A stretch of DNA of 64,000 nt from Brachionus plicatilis. Taxonomy: Eukaryota > Rotifera > Eurotatoria > Ploima > Brachionidae. The position numbers and the translations under genes were made by a program. The notes under the pieces were generated by a model. It searched no databases, was not told the DNA's origin, and worked only from the letters and a program-made list of their open reading frames with translations. Position 1 is the stretch's first letter, and each line of letters opens with the position of its first letter. The stretch is taken from contig QEOQ01000640.1 of NCBI GenBank assembly GCA_010279815.1, positions 598,117-662,116 of the forward strand. Reading direction: 5' to 3'. Positions 10,204-21,111 of the stretch are shown in pieces.

Positions 10204-12075
10204 ATGCTTAGAGAAGGTCGAATAGACCAACAACAGTCATTAGACCCGCACGCTGCATACTTTTCCAATTTAGATAAGAATCAAAATTTTGATTTAGATA
10301 ACGATTCTTATCAAACTAATCTTTTCAATCAAACTAACTCTGTTGACACATATATAAGCATAGAAGCAAACACTAACCAAGTCACCAACACTAACGCTGA
10401 AACTAACCAAAAAGAGCCCACTAACCGCCCAAAAAACCAGAATAAAACGCTTAGGGGCAAAAACAAAAAGCCCGAGGCTCAGACCAAAAAAGGTTTTGAA
10501 ACATTAACTTACGATTGTTTGAGGAAACAAAATTTATCTATGATTTATCACTAGATTCAGCACCGGATTATGTACCAGACCAGAATCAAAATAAGAAAAT
10601 AAACTCAAGAAGCAATTCCAGAGAAGAAAAAGAAAATTTGAATACAAGCCGATTGCCTTTTATTGAAGCTCATAATAAACAGTACAGAATAGACATGAAG
10701 AGTAAAAATAACCAATCATCATTTGCCAAGAATCCAACTCAGAGCTATTCGGACCAGTATTACGCTAGCTTTCCCACAGCATACAAGCATCCAAGAGGCG
10801 GATTAGTGCCCCTAATCGATCCATACACAGGAGCTCCAATTGCTCCATACATGTATCCATATGCTCCACCAATGTTTCCTACATACGGATACCCTAATCC
10901 TTATAATCCGTACATGAAAAATTCGCCCTTTTACGCCAAAAAAGGCTCCCCCAGAGAATTGAATTACTTTAACAGTATGTATCCATACAATCATTGGCAA
11001 AGACCGAATGTCTACGATGACAAAGATCCGTCAATTCATGAATTACTTTACATGGAAAAATTCAAGAATCAAGAGGGTACTAAATTGCCAAAAAAAATAA
11101 TAAAATAACATATTTTTTAATAGGGTCTTATTCAAATAAACACATTGAGAAAAAAATAAGAGAAGTGGACGGTTTTTATAATCCTTATGGAGAGTATACT
11201 GTCAAAGATTATAAAAATTTGAAAGCTAACTTAGGAGCTACAAATCCTTATGAAGAAAAAAGCGAAAAAGTAATTTAATTTTTTCATTTAAATTTTTTGG
11301 CATAGTGAATTTTGGTACAAAAAACAAAAACAAAATATAGAAAATGCCAAAGTTCTGTTAAGTTCTGACAGACCGAGACATGTTCTGTAAATTGTGTCAA
11401 CTGATACTACCACCACTTAAAGTTAAGTTGGACTTAAAATATAATATCCCAAATTCACAATTTTCTGAATTCTGCAGATTAATTGCAGATTTTTTCAGAT
11501 CAGTCTTATTTTACTACAATTGTCAAAACTTAAGCCTTGGTATCTTTAAAATTTTCTTTAGTTTTTTGCACCTAAATTCACAATTACTATTTCTATTTTA
11601 GACGGAAAGAATGCACAAAGCAAAAGAAGTGGGAAATAGTTTTATGAAGAAAAAGCCCAAGAAGTCAAATACAAATCCCGATGTGGATCAGCGGTCAAAT
11701 AGGAGCAATGACAAATTGGTTCAATCGGACACCGAATTACCTCGCATCAACAGGGCAAACCGAAATCATCCAAGCCAGAGCAATGTCAGGTCAAATCCGT
11801 ACCTAAGCCAGAGCAAAAATTATGAGTCGTTTGATTTTATAGAATCAAATGATGGATATGGTAATCAAAATTTTGATCCTTATAAATCATATCGATTCAA
11901 TCCAGAGACGAATTTAAACCCGAATTTGAATTTAGGATATCAAAGTGAGAATGAATCAAATACTCAAAGTCAACCCGGAAAGTATTTTAGGAACCCGAGA
12001 TTCGATTTTAGTAAAAACTCTAATCCGGGTAATCCAAATGAAAATCCAAGAGCAAGAGTATATTATAAAACTTAA
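10204..12075 (+). CDS. Uncharacterised Asn/Tyr/Pro-rich protein (four exons)
   Basis: Proposed exons are 10204..10492, 10555..11076, 11124..11269 and 11602..12075, joining in frame to 476 residues; introns are 62, 47 and 332 bp. The ATG at 10204 is the first plausible start; the frame upstream lacks ATG. The first donor (G|GTTTTG) is weak, and an alternative acceptor 6 bp further on also keeps frame. The N-terminus is Asn/Gln/Thr-rich and polar. The middle carries a Pro/Tyr-rich block (PYMYPYAPPMFPTYGYPNP). The third exon encodes a more conserved-looking stretch (IREVDGFYNPYGEYTVKDY), and the C-terminus is again Asn/Ser-rich and disordered. No signal peptide or known domain is seen, and I do not recognise the family. 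The compact VDGFYNPYGEYTVKDY block is the best probe for homologues. Confidence 0.7.
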
Positions 12076-14784
12076 ATTTGTTTTAGTGTGATGGTTGTGA
12101 GTGAGAAATTTTGATATAAAATATAGAATTTATTCACTCATAGTTGGAAACATTAAAACATAAAGTGTGCATTTATTAATTTTTATTGTTTTAATCAAGG
12201 CTCTGAAATATGCTAAAGAAAGAAATCTTTAGGTACTGTCCAATATTTTTTTTACATTATCTAGTTTATTTAAAATACTAAATTTTTAGTTTTTACTCAC
12301 TTTTTAAGATTTAAAATTTTTCTTTATCACTGAAGCTGTGTTTTATTTATGCAATATTGTCAGTAATTCTTTCGCACAAACAATACATTTTAGTTTTTTT
12401 TTATGCTTTTATTATTACAAATAAACCGCTTTGCTTTTGTATTTTTACACTTGCTTATAAAATTTGCTAAATTTAACTTTTTTTAATCAATAAACAACTT
12501 CATTGAAAATTTTGAATTTGAATTTAATTTTTTTTTGATTTTAAAATTTACTTTTATTGGTTTACACATTTTATCACAAGTTTTGAATAATAATTTATAG
12601 GGCCTGTACTCTCACCATCTTTTGCTAGAGGATTCAAATTAATTAAGCATATTCAAATGTTAAATAGCTACATTTTTTTTTAGAAACTTTAAATCTTTTA
12701 ACTATCTCTTTTTCATATTAAGTCAAGTGCAATTCTTTTTTTATATTTGGTGACATGTTGCTTTCTTTCGATAACTTTCAACTTTCGTTGTGATTAAAAA
12801 ATTGTTAATTTACTTAAAAAAATAATTTTTGTCTTTTGACCAATATAATAAATATTTTAACTATGAATGATATATAATTTAGATAGGATTAAATGATTTT
12901 TACTTCGGATCCCTAACCCTCTTGATACTTTTGAGCTTTCTTTCAAATTCTTTAGAATTATTCCAAGTCTCATAGTCAGATAATAGATAATAGAAGGAGT
13001 GAAATAACAAAAGCGTTAAATTTGAAAGCCTTTAGCTTTACATTATTCTACCATACTTTTTGATTTTTTCTTGTTAACTGAAGCTTATTTATGTCAAAAT
13101 TAAGTCAAACAAGTTTGAAGTTTAGATTTTTAGTCAAACATTATTCGGTTCAATTTTTATTTTTTTATATCTTAACTTCAAATTTCACAGGTTACGAATA
13201 CAAAAATCAATTAAAAAAATTTAAACAATATTTGGTATTAAAAATACAATTATGAAAAAAAACATCTCAAAAAAGGACAATAATTTATAGAATAAAAATC
13301 AAAGTTTTATGAATTATAGACTTTTTCTAATATTTAAATCAAAAGTTTTAAAATCCACATGTTAATAAGTTAATTAATATCATATTATTAAAATAAATTT
13401 AAAAAGAGAAGTTTTCTTTTTTAATTTATTTTATAATTATTAAAAATTGTCATAGATCTGGGATGATATTGAAATTAATGATTTTATAAAAACAATCAAG
13501 TTAGACTGAGTTCCTTTAAAATTTTGATTCTTGAAATTATAAAAAAAATGTGTGATATTGTGAGATCTGATCTCTGCTAAATATTTCTTAATAACGTAAG
13601 CATAAACTTTTATTGTTTAATATGGTATCATGAACTCATGAGTGCAATTTGATTTCAATCTTTCAATCCTTTGAGACTATACGAAAAATTAAAAAGAAAC
13701 ACAATTGGCTTAAAGGAGAAATTATATTTGTAAGGACTGTGATTTTTTTCGATTTCAGTCTAGGAATTCTAATGAAATTGTAATAGAAGAAAGTGGAGCT
13801 AAAACCGAAAATTAGATACTGCTATAAGTCGTAATCGAATTTAAACCTTGGGGTTATAAAAGAGTAATAAAGTAATTTGGCATCATTTAAAAATTAAATT
13901 ATGTATAGTTTTTTTTTAAACAATTCTAAATTCTAAAATTGAAATAATATGAATTAAATAATACACAACTATTAAAATTTATGTCCAAGGTAAACCAATA
14001 ATTGTCACCTTTTAAAAAAATTCGGTATATTATTTCAAATTTTTAATTTCAAGATTAACAATATTGATTATTTATAATTATAGTTTTCTCTAAAGATAAT
14101 TTATACAAATTAAAAAATTATAAAAAGTCAAATTTATTTATTATTATTTAACAAAAAATAAAATATTTAATTTCTTTTTTAGCCCGAATGTTTAAGACGA
14201 AATTGACGAAATCCAATTTATAAGTTTATACATTTGATTAATTTTGAAAAATAATAATTGTTATTAATTTTTTTATTTTTTTAATCAATTATCCCTAAAA
14301 CCTAATAAATGTGAACCCAATCCCTAAAAATTTACCATAATAACATAATTATATAGGTTGTCTTTTAGATATGCAAATTTAACATATTTTTGATTTTGTA
14401 AAAATTTAGAAGTGTTTTAAACAATTCGCTAGAATTCGAGTTATTCTAACCTTTTATTAACAGTTTAAAATATCGAAAAACTAATCTTAATTATCAACTT
14501 AATTAATTAATTAATTAATAAAGTAACTTAATTAGATTTTTTTCTTATTTTTTTATTTTTAATTCTAGCTTCATTAACTTATAAAATCCAATTGACATTT
14601 AAATTATTTTTTTTTAAAGTTATTTCGAGACGAATTAACAGATCCAATTCGATTTTTGTAAATTACGGAAATTTTTTTCACCATTTACGGAAAAAAGTTT
14701 TGAATCGAATTTTTTAAAAAAAATTTATTAATTAAATAAAATTATTTAAAAATATTTTAAAAATTTTTTTACAAAAAAAAGAAT
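12076..14784. other. Gene-free spacer
   Basis: About 2.7 kb between two genes whose 3' ends converge on it. It is AT-rich, with a short TTAATTAATTAATTAATTAA run near 14500. I see no exon, repeat element or RNA gene. Confidence 0.4.
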
Positions 14785-16779
14785 TTATTTATCAGTTTTG
14801 CGAGATGTTGCCCTAGTGGCAGCGTTCGAATAATTCTTCTCATTTCTTAATTTTTCATTTGGTTTATTTATATCCTTATTGATAACCGGGCTGATTACAA
14901 CAGTGGAACGCCTATTTCCCATCTCGGACAAGGACCTTTCTACAGATGAAAAATCAATCTCTTCTGTGATCACTTTGGTCAAAAGTGTTTTCATTGTCAC
15001 TTCGAAAGAATTATTTAATAAATTTAGAATTCTATTGCCAAATATTTGACTGCTGCTGGCACTGCTCAGGTTCAAGTATCCGGTGCACTTTAGGTAAAAC
15101 TTGGGCATTTGGTTCGTAAAGCGATTAAAAGGATCCGGTAAGTGTGAAGTAAGAAATAGATACGACCTTAAATTGGTCAACGCAATCCATAATTTGTCCA
15201 ATAGATTTTCCGAAGACCAAACAACCCCGTTGTTCTTAATTTCACTTAGAATCAAATTTAAAATCAGATCTTCGTTTTCGAACATCAATAGATCGGGCTC
15301 GTAGAATTCGCTGTCAAAATAGGCAGCGGTGTTTGTGTCCTCTTTTAAAAGACTGAAACAATTCGATAGAAACAATTGAAGCAACTTGCCAAACATGTAA
15401 ATCGGACTGGTCGATGATTGAATAGTTTGGAAAAAATTTTGCTTAAAAGCTAATGGGCCTATTTGGTAAACGTGATCTAGAGAGGCCAGATTTGTGTTCG
15501 TCAAACGAATTGTATCAAACCATACTAAAAATTTAAGCAAGTTTATCTTGACCAATTTAGAATTTATGTTCCATAAGTGAAGATAAGTTGGACATATATG
15601 AATCGAGCTAATGTTAAAATTAAAAGTTTTAATTAGCCAAGTACAAAGTTTTTTATATTTTTCCTCATTTAGAATTTCTAGACCGGAATCATTTGAGTAT
15701 TGGTTTAGAATTTGAAGCACTGATTTATAAGTTTCTTCAACATTATCAATTTTGTCCATATCCTCCAATTTGACAGCTATGTCTATGAATAAATTTATTT
15801 TTGCATCCTTGAGACTTTTAGTTCCATTAAATTCGAATGAAATTAAAATTTGGTTGTTTTTCATTACACATTTTCGGTTCTCTTCATTAAAAGAACTTGG
15901 ACTGGCTTCATTGGGCGGCATCTTGGAACCTGGATTGGTGGATAGTGTTTTTTTTGGCCAGTTGTTCTTTAGGCAGTAGTTGAAGTAGCGAATTAATCGA
16001 TCGGTGAGGGCTCGCGAGTTGAGGTAGCGACAGGATTTTTGCTGGTAGTGGCTTCGAGCACGCACTGGTGCCTCTTTTTTATCACCAATATCAATTGATA
16101 TTTGATCATAGTCGTACAAGGATATGCCATTCGGTCTTTTTATTAATTTTACTTTGAAAAAATTTAAATTTTCTTTTTCTATTTTGAAGTATTCTCTGTT
16201 TAGATTGAGAACTAGAAGACAGTTGAGGTTAAGAACGGGCTGTTGAATGGGTACTGGCGGAAGTTGAGATGCTTGAAATTTGCTCATACTTACAATTGAG
16301 GATTTTGGAGAGGAAATTTTGGGAAGACTGGACAGTGAATTGGTCATAGAGTTGTCTTTGGGCTCGTTTTTGAGCGAAATTAAAAGAGGAGTGCCGGATT
16401 TTAGGCCATTTTTTAAAAAATCCAGCGGGTTCAATGATTCAAGCTTAATGGTGTAATTATTCTGGATGTTTTGATTGTTAATGGCCACCGAAAATACAGA
16501 ATCGGTGTTGTCTATTTCTCTCAGGCAATTGTTTAAATATTGGTCTATGAAATTGTTCAGGTCCTTTAGATCGGAGTCTTGTAGATTGTTGAGTGCTGCG
16601 ATTTGGGACGGGTTCTGCAGCTGATCAAGTTTTATTAAATTTTTAAATTGTTTTATTTTTTGGTTTCGCAAAGCTTCGCTAAGTTCGTCGGACTTGGATA
16701 TGTCCGAGGCATTTTTGGTGTTCGCACTGCTAGAACTTAGAATACTGCTCGATCTTCTGTACGAACGGTCCGAGGTCAT
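14785..16779 (-). CDS. Orphan 664-residue protein, single exon
   Basis: An uninterrupted frame begins at ATG 16779 and ends at the stop at 14785. Residues 1-40 are Ser/Arg-rich (RRSSSILSSSSANTK). A helical segment rich in Leu, Gln and Asn follows to about residue 95. A second low-complexity Ser/Pro patch lies around 145-180. From about 185 to 600 the sequence looks globular, with regular hydrophobics and few Cys. The C-terminal 60 residues are basic and polar. No signal peptide, membrane segment or familiar catalytic motif is evident, so a cytosolic or nuclear role is likely. I do not recognise the family. An out-of-frame ATG lies 8 bp before the chosen start. The coding region is clearly less AT-rich than its flanks, supporting a real gene. 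Confidence 0.8.
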   Translation of the reverse strand: MTSDRSYRRSSSILSSSSANTKNASDISKSDELSEALRNQKIKQFKNLIKLDQLQNPSQIAALNNLQDSDLKDLNNFIDQYLNNCLREIDNTDSVFSVAINNQNIQNNYTIKLESLNPLDFLKNGLKSGTPLLISLKNEPKDNSMTNSLSSLPKISSPKSSIVSMSKFQASQLPPVPIQQPVLNLNCLLVLNLNREYFKIEKENLNFFKVKLIKRPNGISLYDYDQISIDIGDKKEAPVRARSHYQQKSCRYLNSRALTDRLIRYFNYCLKNNWPKKTLSTNPGSKMPPNEASPSSFNEENRKCVMKNNQILISFEFNGTKSLKDAKINLFIDIAVKLEDMDKIDNVEETYKSVLQILNQYSNDSGLEILNEEKYKKLCTWLIKTFNFNISSIHICPTYLHLWNINSKLVKINLLKFLVWFDTIRLTNTNLASLDHVYQIGPLAFKQNFFQTIQSSTSPIYMFGKLLQLFLSNCFSLLKEDTNTAAYFDSEFYEPDLLMFENEDLILNLILSEIKNNGVVWSSENLLDKLWIALTNLRSYLFLTSHLPDPFNRFTNQMPKFYLKCTGYLNLSSASSSQIFGNRILNLLNNSFEVTMKTLLTKVITEEIDFSSVERSLSEMGNRRSTVVISPVINKDINKPNEKLRNEKNYSNAATRATSRKTDK

Positions 16780-18902
16780 TTTGCATTATAAACCAAAATA
16801 AAAACTGTTTTAGAAAATGTTTATTTATTAATTAAAAAAATTAAGAAAGCTTTAATTTAAGAATTAGGAATCTTAAAAGTCAAATTTGTTCTAGTAACCA
16901 AAATCATAAATTATGTCATAAAATTGCCGTTTTGGCTTGAGTTACTATAAACAAAAAAAATATTCTTAGATTAGGTATTTTTTCCAACAGAGCTATTTGT
17001 CGAATTCTCAACTTATGATAATGAAAAAAAATTTAAAAAGTGAGAAAAAAATTTAAGCGTTTTTCAGGTATTTAAATAATTAATATATTTTGGTTACATT
17101 TATTCTTAATTGCTCATTTTAATTTAATTTCTTTATCGGCATTTATAACTAAATAAAACTATCACTAATTTATAAAGCTAAATAAATCATAATTTAAAAA
17201 ATAAACTTTATCAAAACTCGATAATTTATTAGTCGTATGTTTATCTATCCGAAATTTGGGTTTATCTCAATTTGATCACATTTATGTTTAACCAATTTTC
17301 AATAAAGGTCAAAAATCAGGAGAAGAAGCAGTATGAGTATTAGATTAGGATTCATTTAATTCCTTTAGAAATAACCGAGAGATTATTTTTTAGCTTTTAG
17401 TGAAATATTGCTTTTAAATTTTAGCTGAAATTCTAAGAAAAGCTTTATTATTTTGATCAATAAATAAACTAAAAAGCTCAATTTTTTAAAGGAAATATTT
17501 TGACGGCTTTAAGATTTTTTAAGATAATTGCTGAGGAAAAGCTATTAAAATCTTAAAAGAAATCGATTCCTCTATTTAAATAAAGATTTTAAATCATATA
17601 TTAAAAAATTCCTAATAATAAGCTGAATAAAAATGCGTTTTTTGAAAAAGATTCTAATAAATGTATGTTTGAATAGAAGATTTAAATTAACAGAAATTGA
17701 ACTAGAGCTACTGTGTAGAAGCAATTTTTTTCACAGGGTGCCATAGAATAAAGGTTAAAGTTTTTTAAAACAAATTAAATTTGGACGATTTCTGCTCTAG
17801 ATAATTAGGAAAATCAACCAAACTTTACATCTTTATTTGTAAATGAACTTTAAAGCAAATTTAATGTATTTTTTGTGATTTTGCACAATTTCTTCTGCTT
17901 TATTTCTTTTTAATTTTCTCTTCTTATTATTCTTCTTATTCGTTTCTAAAAGAATTTTTTTTGAATAAATTAAAACAATAAAATTTTAATTTTTTAACTA
18001 AACTTTTTTTTAATTTTGAATTCAATTTTGCTTATTTTGAATTAAAATATCAATTAATCGATTGAACTCCATAGTGATGTATGGAATCTTGTAAAAACTT
18101 TAGATTCATATTTTTTAGGAAGGTGTAAGTTCAGTTTTTCAGTTGCTTGAGAATCAGTCATTTTTTATTCTGCAAAATTTATAGTATAACTAAAATTAAA
18201 ATCTTTTAAGAGATTAAAACTTCAAAAATTTTCTATTTTTAATTATTGTTGAGTTTATGTGGCTTTAGAATTGGAAAACCAGCTTAGAACTGATTATCAA
18301 CAAAAAAATTAATTTTTTTATTTAAATATTAGTAAAACATTTTAAGTATTGTTGAAATGTTGTTTTTATGTAGAATTTATCTTAAGTTTTTGAATAAACT
18401 TTTTTCTATTTAGAATTTGATTTAACTTTTTTTGTTTTTTTTTAATCAAAATAGTAACAATTAATAATTTCGTTTTGCTTTTCTTATTACAATTATAAAT
18501 TACTTAATAATACTAGTTTAAATAAAAAAACTATTTTGTAAGATACCGTCATCTTTTTTGTATTCATGTTCTTTAAAAACGACCTTAATAACTTATTCAT
18601 TTTTTTTTCTAAAATTTTTTTTCTCTTTTTCAGCAACAACAATTTAAAAGAAAACTTTTATTTAATTTACCTACACTGTTATGGTTTCCGAAAAAAATTT
18701 ATAAATTTGATTTTTTTTTATTGAACAAACATGATTACGTCTAAATTTGAAATATTTTTAGAAATTGATTAAATAAATTATTTTTAATATAATTTTAATT
18801 TTAAAATAAACTGCTTACTTCTTTTAAAATAAATTAGAATTCAATTTAAAAAAACATTTATTCTGGGAAAAATTGTGATAAAAAAATAACAAACCTAAAT
18901 GT
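16780..18902. other. Gene-free spacer
   Basis: About 2.1 kb of AT-rich DNA between the orphan gene's 5' end and the hexosaminidase 3' end. No feature is recognised. Confidence 0.4.
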
Positions 18903-21053
18903 TCAAAAATGATAGATAAAAATGAGTATTAAAAATAAGGATCTATTTAATTTTAATTTTAAAGACTCATTTGTATTCGGAACTTTGTTTTCGCTCTTTA
19001 GCCAGTCATAATTGAATTCCGGCTCAAAGACGACACTTTTCTTCATTCCGTACTCATAATCGCCACAATAGCCATTAAGTATGGGTGAAGCTGGAATTCC
19101 TCTTCTAAGTAATCTACACCTTTGTTCATCTAATCTGAATTTTGCCTCTTCTGGATCATTAATATCTGACGGACTCCACAGTCTCTCAGCAATCGGACAA
19201 GCTCTCGGCCACAATCTCGCTTCTATGTTTGCACCATCGACATACTCACTCCACAAACAAGCTTCACCTCCTCTCAACAATTTTGCCTGTTCGGCATCAC
19301 CTTTTATTTTATCTTTATAGAATCAATCTTGTGGATAAATATTTAATTCAAACCTGTAAAATTTGCCATGGGTTCAACTAGATAATGTTTGTACCATTCC
19401 TGAAAGCCATAGCTAACAAAATTAATGTACCATGGACTGGATAGAATTACTGGGTAGCCATTTGAAGTTATGTCATTTAAGTAGTCTGACCACTTAGAAA
19501 AACCGATAGCCTCATCTTTCCATATTTGAATTTGGGTCGTTTTTTCAGGACGAACTCCATTGTCGTACACATCCTGCCAAACAGTTACTTTTTTATTTAG
19601 ATCTTTGGCAATTTGTAAAATTTTCGAGCTATAATAAGTCTCTAGTTGATGATAATCAGTCATGTTTCTTTCAGCCATCCATTCAGAGATGTTCGGATTT
19701 GATTTCCAGCAGTCGTAGTAAACCTCGTCCATTCCTAAATGAATATATTCATCTTGGAATACTTCTTTGTATTCCGATAGAACCTCTTTCAATACTGGAT
19801 ATATACCCTCAAGGGTCGGGTTTAGAATTTCGGCCTTGCCATGTACTGAATAAATTGCCTGGTATGGTTTACCACCCACCCAACAAACAGTGATAAATTC
19901 TAGAAAAAATTAAAAAAAATTTTAATTTAATGAAAATTTTTATTTTAATTTCAAAGAGTGAAGAAAAAAATTTACGAGGAAAAGTTCGACCAAACGATTC
20001 AACGTGACCAGGTGAATCAAATTCGGGGATTACTCTGATTCCGCGCAAACGAGCATGATCGATTATTTCTTTTACGTCTTTTTGAGTGTAAACATGAGCA
20101 TCTCCATATTTGCCCTTAATTTTAAAAAATGTTTAAAATAAAAGTGTAAAACTACTAATTTACCTTTTGGGTTAAATTTGGGTATTTAAAAGACTCGAAG
20201 GCAAATGACTGATCATCAACGATATGCCAATGGAACACGTTGAATTTATTATATGACATGGCATCAAGCTGTTTTTTTATGATCGGAACTGGTATATAGT
20301 GTCTAGCTGTATCTAACAAGATACCCCGGTACGAAAACCGAGGCGAATCTTTTATTTCAATTGAATCTTTAATTGATAACTTAAAATTTTTAAAAGATAA
20401 AATTAGTTAATAAAATTTTTATTTTCTTTTAGATTTACTTTATTATCCTCATTGATAAAAGTTAATTGCGAAAAAGTTTCCAGGCCTTTCAAAGCGCCCC
20501 ATACACTATTAGCTTTTATTATTGACACACCCGGCTTTACAGATAGCTCATCTGAGTAAATAATTTTATAATTTATCTTTTTTATAATTTAAAAGCCTAC
20601 AAGTTTCATCAATAGAAGTATTTGGGTAGCCAGGACAAAACTGGTCAGATATTTCAAAGCTTAGCTCGTTCAAAGCAACATCGGTGTCACTTATAATCGG
20701 ATCAAGCTCAAATTTAGGAAGAAAAAATATGTTTGTGTAAAGCTTTATATTTTCTTCCATTATATCACAAGATTGGGGCAAATTAGTGGTCATTTTGAAT
20801 GAATTTTGACTAAGAACCAGCAGACCCTTTGAAGTGTCCTTGATGAATTTTGGAGCAGGCCATAGTGGCAGTTCGATTACTTTTGTTTGATTACTGGACG
20901 CATTCTAAATAAATATTTTAAGTCAATAAGCTGAATTAACGATTTTGCATGTTTTACCAATAGTGGATATTTAACTTCAATGTAGAACAACTTTGACTTT
21001 ATTGCTCCTAAATAAAATAATATAAGAATAAGACCGGATAAATTCTTATTCAT
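18903..21053 (-). CDS. Beta-N-acetylhexosaminidase, GH20 (seven exons)
   Basis: Exons 21053..20958, 20904..20601, 20551..20439, 20379..20164, 20114..19976, 19899..19354 and 19312..18903 join in frame to 607 residues. The last acceptor could instead be at 19300, also in frame. An N-terminal signal peptide precedes a GH20 N-domain ending SIDETYELSV and [17 protein letters not shown]. The barrel shows [54 protein letters not shown] with the catalytic Asp-Glu pair, and [20 protein letters not shown]. Family knowledge: removal of terminal GlcNAc/GalNAc from glycoconjugates by substrate-assisted catalysis, in the lysosome or secreted. The usual HxGGDE is HLGMDE here. The predicted C-terminus ends in a hydrophobic run ([12 protein letters not shown]), longer than usual; a further unseen splice there is possible. 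Confidence 0.93.
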
Positions 21054-21103
21054 ATTTGGATCGTTTTATAAAAATTTGTGAAAACAATTTCTTATGATGG
21101 CTA

Positions 21104-21111
21104 TATTTATA
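21104..21111 (-). promoter_or_regulatory. Candidate TATA box of the hexosaminidase gene
   Basis: TATAAATA on the minus strand lies about 50 bp before the start codon, leaving room for a short 5' leader. AT-rich background makes chance matches common. Confidence 0.35.

Noticed and set aside
10490..10560. Frame change near 10.5 kb as evidence of a pseudogene
   Set aside because: A 62-bp GT..AG intron restores the frame and two more exons follow cleanly, so splicing is the simpler reading; the weak donor is noted.
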